NCBI GenBank assembly: GCA_949357655.1
Contig: CASHTG010000019.1
Span: 434,001-498,000, forward strand
Length of the DNA: 64,000 nt
Source of the DNA: Parascedosporium putredinis
Lineage: Eukaryota; Ascomycota; Sordariomycetes; Microascales; Microascaceae
Direction of reading: 5' to 3'
Shown here piece after piece: positions 25,789-36,432 of the stretch. A program made the position numbers and the translations under genes. Every line of letters begins with the position of its first letter. Position 1 is the stretch's first letter. The notes below the pieces were generated by a model. The model did not search any database. It was not told the origin of the DNA and saw only the letters and a program-made list of their open reading frames with translations.

Positions 25789-28015
25789 ATGCACGCCCCT
25801 CCCCCACCCCCGACCCTCCCGCATCCCAAGTCCAACTCATCCGCTTCAGCGATCCCTCCCATGTCTCTTTTGCGACGACTGCCTTTCTCCCAACGTTGCC
25901 TTCGGTATGTGTGCAGGTACGGGAGGATCATTGCAGTCCTTTCTCATTTTGTGGTGGTGGTGGGGAAGGCCATTTCTTCCTAACTTCGCATCGCCAACGT
26001 TATTAGCCTCTTTGGCCTGCCACCTCACCAGGCTGAAGGCTCAACGCATTGTCTCGGCATGAGTCTGCACTAGCGTCCTGCTCACTTACTCCGAGGTGAA
26101 TACACTCAAGATGTGGGGAGGCTCGTCGTCAGAGCCATCCATGTGTCTTGGATTTTTTTCTTCTCTTCCTCTCCCTCCCCCTTCTACCCACGCTTGACAA
26201 GGAACCCGGGGAAAGCAAGGTTTGAGGCGTTCCGCCGCCCTGTCTCACTCAAGAGCCCACCATGCTAGCTCCAGCTCTTCAGGGCGAGGGCAGAAAATTT
26301 CCTGCAAAGTGAAAAAACAGAAAAGCAAAGAAGAAAGGGACAAGAGCTCCGCCCCTCCCTCTAATGGTGCCAGCACACCCTATCAGCCTTGTTAAAGTCC
26401 AATGGAATCACCATGATCGACCCAAGATTCCCAAATCGTCCACCCCGCCCCGCCGGTCACCCCGCCTGCTGATCCGTTTCAAGCTTGGCTCAGCTCAGCT
26501 TTCAAGTTTTGATGTTAGTTACCGCTGCTCTTTGGATGGCCCTCATGTCTAGCTTCGATAAGCACACCAGCACCGTAGTGTTCTTTACCTGTAGCCCTAG
26601 TTGCCTCTCCCAACTAGGTCCATGAGTATCAGTAGATCGGTAGATGACCAGGCGTGACTTGTATACGCTGAACTGGACTATAATATTGTACCATGGCATG
26701 TCGAAATCCGATGACCTTGTGGTGACAAGATCCGTGAAGTCCTCGAAGATCTCTTTGCCAGCCATGTAGCTTCCTCGTATCCGGGCTGGAAGAAAGCCAC
26801 CTTTGCTTTCTGTTAGATGAACTAACCTACCACATCTTATCGGGGTTTCTAGACGGGGACGCCAGCCGCGGCTCGATTGGTTTTGGTCACTCTCGCCTCC
26901 ACCCCATCCCATATCTACTTTCTTCTCTACGGAGACATTTACTCTCATGTTACCAGTGTTTCTGAGACACATACCCCATCAGATCGCGGGAGGCAAGGTC
27001 ACCGGCACTTTCCTTCGCCCAAGGTAGATAGAGACCAATCCATAACGATACCTCTCTAGTCCTGCCGTGGGTACCTCAGAGCAACCATATCGGCTCGTTC
27101 TATAAAAGCCAGCCGACGACCTTAAGCCGTTGGCCTGGGTCGTCTTCTGCCGGTTTGCGGAAAATAATATATCCCAGAGACACCGCATACCTCAGAGCCA
27201 AGGCGTCCGGGTTCGGCACTTGATGCGGCGGCGTGGGTCCGCATCATCACGTACGGCCAAAACGGCTCGTTGGTCAATGTTATGGAAGGAGAAAGGGATA
27301 AAGAGGAGAAAAGGAGAGAAGAAGAAGGGAAAGGCTAATTCAACACGAGGAAGGTCTTCTCGGGAGAGGGACCGGAGTGTCCGCGGAGAAAGTCAGAACG
27401 GGACTCCTCTATGTCAAGACTGACTGCCTTTCCCTTGCCTCTACGGGTTAGAGGTCGACTACACTTCTTTCACGATAACCTATAGGCAAAATATCGTCTT
27501 CAAGTCATTTTCAAAATACATCGAATAAGAATAGACCTCACTCTGGTCGAGGCATACCGCGCCGCTCTGCTTCAGGCTTCGCACAGTTTGACTAGCAAGC
27601 GCCAGCATGCCTTCTCCGTGCAATTCCCCTCCTACTACTTTGGTATTCTTGTACGCTGCCAAGGCGTGGTCACTTTAGATAAGAGCCTGGCTTCTTCCTT
27701 GCATATTCTCTCAGAGGCTTCCCGCCAGTTGAAAGGGAGCATGGAGAGATAATCGGATTGTTTGGTCTATCACAAACAGCAATGGGCATCACGAAGCAGA
27801 GGACAGGAGGGACGAAAGGAAATCCGAGTCCCACTTCAGGAAACATTTGAGATAGAGGCGCCAATGTTGTAGAGCGAGCAGTTGTTGTCATCCGGTAATA
27901 AACTTCCTATATCTACCTTCCCCATCCACCAGAACGTCCAGATTCTTCGGCCTCGGGATTCCGGTTCTACGTGACCGATACCCTGATTTCGCGGTTGGGA
28001 CTACAGCCCCTTCTT

Positions 28016-30180
28016 CTAACCCTTGGGCTTAGCTTCGCCTTCTGCCTCCTCCACCGCGCCGGGCTCCTCCTCCGCCGTGCTTTCTAAAGTGGTCGGCTTA
28101 AAGCTACCTGTGGGCGTGGCATCCTCTGCATTGTCACCGCCGTTGTCGGGCGAGGAGTTCACAGCCTCGTCGCTGTCGCGACCCACGGGGTCTTGTCTTT
28201 ACTGTCCGTACCATCCTGGCCTTCCTTTTGAGACGAACAATCATACAGGATAAGTTGTCTGTGCTGAATCGGTTCAAGGCATGCTGAACTAAAAGTTTGG
28301 CCGCTTCGTTCGGATCCTCGATCTCGCGGACGAGATCCACGGCTTCTTGATCGGAGCAAACGTCCCAGAGCTGACAATCAATCACCGTTAGCGCACAATA
28401 CATTTCGCAGGAGCCGCTAAGATTCGGCACCGTATAGTAGTGGGCTAAGATGGACGAGGAGGAAATGAATAGACTTACACCATCGCAAGCAATAATGATA
28501 AACTCATCTGCGTCGGGCTGTATAACTGTCTCGGTGGTATACGGATGGCCCGTCACCAGGTCCTTGATATACGTATCACCGAGCGCACGGGTGACGGCTA
28601 ACACACCGTTGACTCGATTATTGAGTATCAGACCCCCAGCGTTGGCGATACGCCGGCCTTCGTTTTCATCACTTCCCTTGTGATCGTACGAAAGACGGAG
28701 TGCCTTGCCTGCGCGGCAGAGGATGATACGGGCATCGCCAACGTTGGCGGTATATAACACTCTACTTAGAGACGAAGCGGCCTTGGTCCTTGCGCTATTG
28801 GCCTCTCCCGGAGCAGTTCCGTCGGGCCGTGAGTTACTAGTATCGTCTGCCTTGGGGCCATCCCCGGCAGGTGGCACGGCAGACATCCGCTTGGCCACTA
28901 AAGAGGCCGAAGGAGGTGGCTGGGGTCGTTCCTCCCAACGAAGGACAGCGATAGCAGCGGTACAGCCGCTATTCTTCAGTGGTAGCTTTTCCAACTGCGA
29001 GTCTACGGCAGTAAACGTTTGGTCCAAGAGTTCGGGCATGGGGGCCGTCGGGTTTTTGCGGACAATCTCTTCGAGGATTAGATGGAGCTTCTTACCGCAC
29101 CAGTCGGCGGCAAAAGTTCCGGCGTGTCCGTCGAAAATAGCAAAGTAGCCATTGTCAGTCTCGGCGCCGTCCTCATCGGAGTCGGCAGCGTCTGCCTTGC
29201 CCTTTGTGGGTGGTGTAACAAGGAAGTTGTATAAGAAGGCGTGAGTGTCTTCCATGGTACGACGGCATTTTCGGTTGCGGTCTTCCCAGACACCGACGTG
29301 AAAGGTTGATTTAGGCCCGGGGAGAGATTCACCGGCCGAGTTGTTGTGTGGGTTGGACAGAGCACCCGAAGCTGCCTCCTTGTTTGGCTTCGAGCCGGAG
29401 CTTTGGAGACTAGCTTCGGAGGCGCTACTCCGGTTACCGCCCTGGCTGAAGTTTAGAGAGTTTTTGCACTTGCCAACAAGCTACTTGCCTTGCCGCTGAC
29501 ACCACTACTCCTTCTCTTCTTATCCGTAGACCCGCCAGTGTCTTGCCTGGTGGGGAGGCCACCATTGCCACTGCGCTTCTCGCCGCCGCTAGCCGGGTCT
29601 GTAGGTTTCGCAGGAGAAGAGGCACTTGTAGGGGAAGTGCTGAGCCCGACGGAAGAGGCCGAGTTCACGGCTGGTTCGGGTGAAGGCTGCTTGCTCTCGG
29701 ATTTGGTGCTGTCGGTATCGCTCTTTCCAACAGACGACGAGGAACCCCACCAAACATTCTATTCAGCAAACCTCCTCCTGGAGAGGAGGAGATGCTGCGT
29801 CGCTTGTTGCCTGCCAGCTTGGAAAAGGGAAAATGATTCGGTTTTCGGCTGTCGCACGTCTCCTTTGGATGGCTAGAATCGACGGGATAGGAAGAGTTCT
29901 CGAGGATCGATAGTCGGCGGTGTTGAGGTTGGCGGGGAAAGGAGTTGATGGCTGGATCTGTATGGATAACTGGGCCAGGCCACGAACTGACTTGGCTGGT
30001 CACTGCTGGTTGGGCACGTGGAGCTCGACCCCGCGGACTGGGGGCAAGGATCTGGGTTATATCTTGAGGGCAATTGCTTGCGTGGCTGGTTCTGGTTGGA
30101 GCCGAAAAATCCGTCGTGGGCCCGGGAGATGTGGTTTCCTGAGGGGAGCTGCAACGGTTGGGCGTTTTGTTGAATTCAAA
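28016..30180 (-). CDS. ptc1: Protein phosphatase 2C, Ptc1 type (5' end unresolved)
   Basis: Mg/Mn-dependent Ser/Thr phosphatase that in fungi dampens MAP-kinase (HOG, cell wall) signalling. Its PP2C motifs are all readable: RRTMEDTH, FAIFDGHAG (metal-binding D and G), GCTAAIAVL, YTANVGDARIIL, LSYDHKGSDENEGRRI, LAVTRALGD, FIIIACDG and STDNLSCMIVRL. An intron at 28371-28478 (GTAAGT to CAG) joins ACDG to LWDVCSDQEAVDLV. The stop TAG is at 28018-28016 after a Glu-rich tail ending EAKPKG. The N-terminal extension (SKLAGNKRRSISSSPGG, SVGLSTSPTSAS) is Ser-rich and probably disordered. Four single-base losses fit the frame changes near 29743, 29463 (A-run), 28227 and 28188. I could not fix the start codon; it may lie anywhere from about 29.85 to 30.2 kb, or in another exon. 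Confidence 0.85.
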
Positions 30181-31903
30181 GGTAATGGTCTTTTGGAGTG
30201 ACAAGTTGTGATGAACAGAGAAGGAAGGCTGGCTCCTTGTCGTCGAGGATGGGCGATGGAGGGGCAGATGACAAAGCCACACGGCGCCCCAACTGAATTG
30301 GCAGGACAGGGGCCTTTTGGGAGGTTTGGGGGTTGGGTTCAGAACCGCCAGCTCCTCAATGGGACCCAAAAACTCAGGAATACACCAACGTGTTCGGGAT
30401 TCACGGCAGGTGGGGAGGCGGGGGCGCACCTTCCCTTGCTCGGTGACACTTCCAGCACCACAGAGTTGGGGTCGGATCGGGAAGCAATGGGGAAAAGGAA
30501 AAACAGTGGAGGAGCCTGGTGGCTGGTCACGACATTAGCTTGGACGGGGGCTCGGGCTTGGTCAGTTATTTCATGCTGGTAGGGCAAAGCGGCTAATTAA
30601 AAACGACCAGAAGACAGAATTTTGATTGATATCACCAGCTTGGCGAAGCCCCTAATCTATTTATATATGGTTTATTTTTTGTTTGTTTTGTCGATGGCGT
30701 CTGGTCTGTGAGTGCAGCTTGCTAACGGTCCCGTCGATGTACCTGGCGCATCAGTCAACTCTACTTGGTGACGTAACTAGACGGCGTCACTGGAGGCGAT
30801 GAGGAAGCAAATGGAACACGGGATAAAAGGATATCCATCGCCGGCGGTTGCAGTGGTGGCATCAACCCTTTGCGATAATGTGCGGTTTGCGGTTTGCGAA
30901 TAATCAATTGATCATTGTCGAAAGGCACGAAACCGTTCACCCCCAATCTAGATGTAGTTCAATCCAGCGATGCACGACACTTGAGGCAGGTCGGCCTTTT
31001 TCCCCCAAATAGCTTCCTAGAGGATTGGTAGTGTTAAAACAGCTGGAGGGAATTATGGAGAAGCGCCACCGCCCACAAGGTCAGTAAGCCCCTAGTCATG
31101 CCCTCTCCCGCCCTCAATAACTATTCTACTATCTAGGCAGTACCATTACTTGGTTACTTTCCCCTCCCCGTCCGTTTTTCTCAAGCCCCGCGAACCGGAA
31201 TGCAGCCTGAGCTCCGACTTGGGCGAGGATCGGCGCAGTGACTTGAGCCCGTAATTTGCATTCACGCCCAAAGTGGTGGTGACGGACAATGAAACTGGCA
31301 GGACGCAACGAGATTATAATCCAGGCCAGACTCATGATTAACGTCAATGGGCCACATTGGCGTAATACTTCGTAGCGTGGGCCTGGCTGTAAAACGTAAC
31401 TCGAGCCAAAGGAGTGCGATGGCAAGCAGGCGGATTACGTGAATGGCTCCATAGCTTCCTTCGTGGAGTAGTGGAAGGCTGTGTATTTCTTGATTCTTAG
31501 GCACCCATCATACAGAAGAGAGGGCACAATTGTCGGTCTTGACTACGGTTTCGGAGTGCATGCTTGTCGGCTACATGAGTTTAAGGCAAATGCTATATTG
31601 TTTAAACAAGTAGAAAAGTCCTAAAACGCCACTTCTCCTTCAGTATCATTAAGTTCTAGCGCGAAGAAAGAACTGGGCAAGACAGACACTTCGATGCTAC
31701 GAGGCCTAGCGTGCAAGAGATAAAACCGTAGGATGAGGGAAGGGGGTAAATGGCAAAGGGAAAGCAAGTTGGGGGAGGATAAAAGTAAAATGTGTGTGGG
31801 TGGGTGTAGCTCTACCCAGGTGATTCATTGTGTTCGACCGGATTCGCGAGAGGGGAGGTGTGTTCATGGCTGCTGAATGATGGGGATCCCACCTCAGCCT
31901 GGT
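30181..31903. other. Intergenic: ptc1 upstream region and vps2 3' flank
   Basis: About 1.7 kb. The right side holds the vps2 3' UTR and the left side is the ptc1 promoter or an undetected first exon. One TACTTCGTA copy at 31366. Nothing else is supportable. Confidence 0.45.
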
Positions 31904-32734
31904 CTATCGTCTCAAACTATCGAGGCGGGCTTGTAGGTCGTCATCTTCACCGATAGCCTGAGCCACTTTGCCCTCAGGAACAGCTGCCGCCTGTAGACCC
32001 GTAGGGTCTCGCCGAGCTATAGAACAGCGACGTTAGTGCGAATTCTCGTCAGAGCTTACAAGACGAAGGAAATGATGAGGAAACACCTACCGCATGGTTC
32101 AAATCTACTCAATCTCCTCGAGGACCTGCTCGACCACTTCGTCTCCCTCTTCCTCTGCTCCGACGTCCATTGCGTCATCGATCGCATCATCCATCATTTC
32201 TTGTCTCTGCTCCATGATATCGTTCTCTCTCTCAAACTCCATCGCAATCTTAGCTAGACCTGGAAGATTCATCTGCCGGTTCATACTACCCAACGCCATT
32301 GTTGCGCCCTTCATGGCCTGCATCATCTGCTCGTTGGATCGATATGTCTAAAAAAAAAACGGCACTAGTTAGTGATGCGTAAATCCTCCGAGCTCGATAA
32401 TTTCCCATAGCTTACCTGAAGTCGGAGAGAGATTTTTGTAACTGACTTCTCATATCGTAGAACTTCTCGATATACCTAATGTCCTGTGAGCGCACGAAGC
32501 TGTGGTTTTCTGACACCATTTGAAGGCTGACCTCCTTGTCCTGACAAGATCCTTGGCCTGAATTTTACACGCGCCCATCTGGCCCTTCTGCGCAGATGTC
32601 TTGATTTGCTGTATCAATGTCTTTTCCTGCTTCTCGAGCTTGACGCGGAGTTGGTCGAGCTCCCGGATGGCCTTGTCGAGCGATCGCTGATTCTTGCGCA
32701 GACGCTCCGCGGGCGTCATGCGTTTACCGAACAT
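31904..32734 (-). CDS. vps2: ESCRT-III subunit Vps2/Did4 (CHMP2)
   Basis: Charged multivesicular body protein that caps Snf7 filaments and recruits Vps4 during endosomal budding. Exons are 32734-32532, 32475-32416, 32347-32091 and 32016-31904, with consensus GT-AG introns. With three bases restored the coding length is 636 nt, 211 residues. The basic N-terminal half (MFGKRMTPAERLRKNQ, then RELDQLRVKLEKQEKTL) matches the SNF7 family. The middle has NEQMMQAMKGATMALGSMNRQM and the acidic C-terminus has DDAMDVGAEEEGDEVVEQVL. The last residues, DDLQARLDSLRR, are a MIT-interacting motif (MIM1) that binds Vps4. Single-base losses fit the T-run at 32433-32437, near 32110 and near 32005. The start is conserved in the family. 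Confidence 0.94.
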
Positions 32735-33483
32735 GTACTCTAAGATCTAGTACCGGTCAGCGTCCACTTAAATTCGGATACGGCGGCCCACCAGCGCGAG
32801 GTGGCAGAGGCCCCTTCCGAGGGAGGAAGAGGGAAAACACCCAGCGCGGGGACTACACTAGCGGGGTTGAATTGATCCTAGTGAGAGAGGCAAGACGCAC
32901 ATTCATTCTGAAGATTGACCTGGATCTAGCTGCAGGGAACAGAAGGAGGGAGGAGGAGGTGTAAAGAGTGTTGAAAGCGCGGGGATGTTATGAGACAGGT
33001 GAGGTTTTGAGGAAGTTGTTGGTAGTCGTGATAGGTAAGTGTGGTGAGGGAGAACTAGTTGACTAACGACTCAAGCGAGCTGCATGTGGTCGTCACCGGC
33101 CACCCAAACTGTCTGGAGTCTGTCCAGCCAAGCCTGAGAAGAGCATGGCAGCGGATAGGCAACTCAGAATGAATTGTCTAGTGGGGTTGGGGGCGTGCAC
33201 GGGAGAGACACAACCATCCGTCACCTGTGATTAGAGAGATCGGAATTATTTCGGAAATTCCGCGCTCCAGCGAGGGTCTTGCCTCTCGGTTACGTACGCG
33301 ACGAAATTTGCCTCCACCACCCTTTTCTGGGACTCGAGAATACTGGAATCATGCGACGAGGCCCCCAAAATAAACTCGTCGTTCCCTTGTAAACACCCGA
33401 ATAACTCAAAACGGTTTTCCGCACCTCGATCGCCTTCATTCACCACTCGCATTCGATCATGAACCGATAAGCTGGCGACCAAA
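32735..33483. promoter_or_regulatory. Divergent promoter region between vps2 and fzo1
   Basis: 749 bp separate the two start codons, which face away from each other, so both promoters and 5' leaders must lie here. No unambiguous TATA element or known operator was seen. Co-regulation is possible but not shown. Confidence 0.6.
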
Positions 33484-36340
33484 ATGAGCCAAGAAGAGAA
33501 TTCTCGAGAAGACAAGGGAAAGGGAAGTCGCCCGCCCTTTCCCCAGAGCAAACCGAAGACGCCACCCAATTTTCTCAGCCCGGATATATGACTGTCGGCA
33601 CTGGCTCGACATCCGAGCACGCCGCAAGACTCCAGGAGATGCTAGAAAAGGACTCAGGATATGGAGGAAGTTCAACCGCGTCCGAGCTATGGCACCCTTC
33701 GGTCCACGCCGACACCCATATTCCCACGACCCCCGATGGTTCCGAAGCGGATCGACGCGCGCAGGCCGGTGCTATTCACCAGCTCTGGTACAATCAACAC
33801 CGCGGGTCTCTTGGGAGATCCATCACCAATGCAATCTCTCTCCTGAAGGAACTGCAAGAAATGAATGCCACCTGGCCGGCGCACTATCCCTCGGTGCAGA
33901 AGGCGGAGACTAGACACAGCTCGAGGCCCTCTTCTCGACAGGGCCTCGTCCATACGTCCACCGCAGTCGGCGAGATCCCGCGTCAACGCCCCTCTTCTCC
34001 TCCGAGCCCGCCGCCAGTCCTACGCCGTGCCCGGACTTCCCTTGACGCCAATGCGGGAGCTGAGTCTAGCAAGGCTGCCGAGGCTAGGTCCACACCGGAG
34101 CCTCGCCTGGTAACGCCACAGATTGCGCAAGAATTCTCCATTCTCAAGCTGGATCTCAAACTGGGCGCACTCCACCAAGTCGAGCTTGTCCACTCATTAG
34201 AAAAAGCATCGATTGCATCGCTTCTTGACGGCAAGATCAGCTCCAGCATCAAGCACCTCTTTGCGCTCCGAGAACGAATTGAGGATACGTCCAGCAAGGT
34301 CCTGATCACTGGAGACTTGAATGCCGGAAAGTCAACATTTTGCAACGCCCTGCTCCGACGAAAGGTCCTTCCCGAAGACGAACAGCCTTGTACCGCGGTG
34401 TTTTGCGAGGTTCTTGATGCCCGGGAGAACTCGGGCGTCGAAGAGGTCCATGCCGTTCATATGGATCAAGCCTACAACCGTCACGACGAGTCAACCTATG
34501 ACGTTTATAGCTTACACGAGCTCGAGCAGATTGTTGGCGACAACACGAAATATATACAATGCAAAGTCTACGTCAAGGACTCGAGGAGCATTGACGAGTC
34601 TTTACTAAACAACGGTGTTGTGGATATCGCGCTCATTGATGCTCCAGGCCTCAACTCCGACACCACTAAAACAACCGCTGTTTTTGCGCGACAGGAAGAA
34701 ATTGATGTAGTAGTGTTTGTTGTCTCTGCCGCCAACCACTTCACAATCACAGCCCAAGAATTTATATGGACGGCGGCTGCGGAGAAGGCCTATCTTTTTA
34801 TCGTCGTCAACGGCTTCGATACTATCAAGAACAAGGACAAGTGCCAGAAAATGATTCTACAACAGATCAAGGGACTTAGCCCCCAAACTTACAAGGAATC
34901 TTCGGAGCTTGTTCATTTCGTTTCCAGCAACTCGATCCCCGTCGCACCACCACCTCCCGGAGGTCCCGGAGGCCCCGGAGGAAGCGGTGGTGGTGGCGGC
35001 GGCGGCGATGATGATGGCGACGGGCCAAGCGGCGACCCGAAAGGCAAGGGCAAGGATGTTGAGAAACTTCGGGACTTTCAAACTCTCGAACAAAATCTGC
35101 GCAGGTTTGTTTTGGAGAAGCGTGCCAAGTCCAAGCTCACTCCCGCCAGGACTTATCTTCTCAACATCCTCAACGACCTCCACTCCCTTGCCACTGTCAA
35201 CGCCGAGATTGCCCAATCCGAAATTAGCCGCGTTACTCGGGAACTAGGAGAGATTGAACCGCAGCTCGAATCGGGCAAGAAGGCAGTATCGGATACGGCC
35301 GACAAGGTGGAGAAGGTGATTGAAGACGCCAGCAGCGAAGTCTACAACTACAGCAGAACCACTCTGAACAACGCCATAGAGAGATCGGGAGACCATACGC
35401 ATAACGTGCCCTACCCAGGCGTTTTTGGCGCCTTTGACTTTGCGGATGAAGTCAAGGCAGCGATGCTTGCGCACGTCGCACACTCAGTCAGCGTCTGTGA
35501 AGAGTACGCTCGAGGCAAGACGGTCACGGGTGTCAACATCATCAAACAGCTCGGCATCCTACACGCGGGTGACGAGTTCCAGAACCTCAGCTTCCGGCCC
35601 GATGTCATGTTTAGTCGCAAGCGAGACGTGCTGGCGCGCCAGCTCCACGTTGAGACCGAGTTCTGGGACTTTGTCGACGTGGGCACGCTGCTTCAGAAGC
35701 AAGAAAAGGTCGCCGGCACTGGTATGGCGCTCACGGTGGTTACGGCGGTAGGCAGTAGGGCGATGGGAATGAACACATGGATGGATGGCGCGTTGGGCGC
35801 GGCAAGGTTCGTCAGCAATGATAACCTCCGCCGTCTTCTCCTGCCCGGCCTCTTGGTTGCTGGTAAGTCTTTTCTTTCCCTCCCCCTCTTTTACCCCTCT
35901 CTGTGATCTCTCTCGTATTTCCCCTTTTCTCTCACGACTCGCCACTCTCTCCCCTACCTTGGATGGACGCTGACAACGAAACAGCTGTTGCCGCGACGGC
36001 CTACGTCCTGAACCAGATTCCCAACTCGCTTCCGAAGCGCCTGCAAGAGAAGATCGCGGCCCAGCTTGCCGAGATGGACTATGTTCACTCCAACTCGACA
36101 CGCATCTCTGGTGCCGTGCGCAAGGTTTTACGGTACCCAGCTGACAACCTACGACTTTCCCTTGACCAATCCGTCAAGGAGCTGGGCACGCGTCGGGACG
36201 AGACCCTCAAGGTCCGCGCCGAGAGCGAGGTGGCGCTCAAGTACTTTGGCAACCTCGTCCGCAAGAGTTCGGCGCAGAGGGACGTTGTTGATGCCGTCGA
36301 CCTCGAGAGCCCACCACCCGGAGCCGCCCACTACCACTAA
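33484..36340 (+). CDS. fzo1: Mitofusin, mitochondrial outer-membrane fusion GTPase
   Basis: Dynamin-related GTPase that tethers and fuses mitochondrial outer membranes. Exon 1 is 33484-35862 and exon 2 is 35985-36340, joined by a 122-bp intron (GTAAGT to CAG). The ATG at 33484 is preferred over the in-frame ATG at 33588: restoring one base near 33537 gives a 35-residue lead ending TQFSQPGY that runs straight into MTVGTGSTSEHAARL. Total about 911 residues, the usual size. G motifs: GDLNAGKST (277-285), CTAVF, DAPG (386-389) and NGFD (443-446). A Pro/Gly-rich insert with seven consecutive Gly lies at about residues 490-510. Coiled-coil heptads follow (IAQSEISRVTRELGEIEPQ). The membrane segments lie at about residues 730-810 around the splice junction (GMALTVVTAV; LLLPGLLVA/AVAATAYVL), with a C-terminal coiled coil after them. 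Apart from the N-terminal loss the frame is intact. Confidence 0.95.
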
Positions 36341-36395
36341 TCATCGGTCACGGGGTAGGTAGGACATTCCTTCGAGGGGAAAGCCTAGGGGCTTG

Positions 36396-36432
36396 CTTTT
36401 TTGTTCTTTTTTTTTTTCATCATTATTTCTTT
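36396..36432 (+). terminator. T-rich 3' processing region of fzo1
   Basis: About 55-90 bp after the stop codon the strand becomes T-rich (TTTTTTGTTC, then eleven T and CATCATTATTTCTTT). This is the type of sequence found near fungal poly(A) sites. No precise cleavage site can be assigned. Confidence 0.35.

Larger units (their letters stand above)
21305..28015. other. 6.7 kb intergenic region with a long CA microsatellite
   Basis: The first few hundred bases are the likely promoter and leader of the minus-strand gene ending at 21304. No other gene is supportable. Features seen are a TACGAAGTA copy at 25040, a polypurine tract at about 25253-25297, a triple ACTTGAT direct repeat near 25312-25330, and (CA)22 at 25743-25786. 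Open frames around the CA run are products of the repeat. Confidence 0.5.

Noticed and set aside
25602..25990. Open frames through the (CA)22 repeat on both strands
   Set aside because: Open only because CA/TG repeats contain no stop codons.
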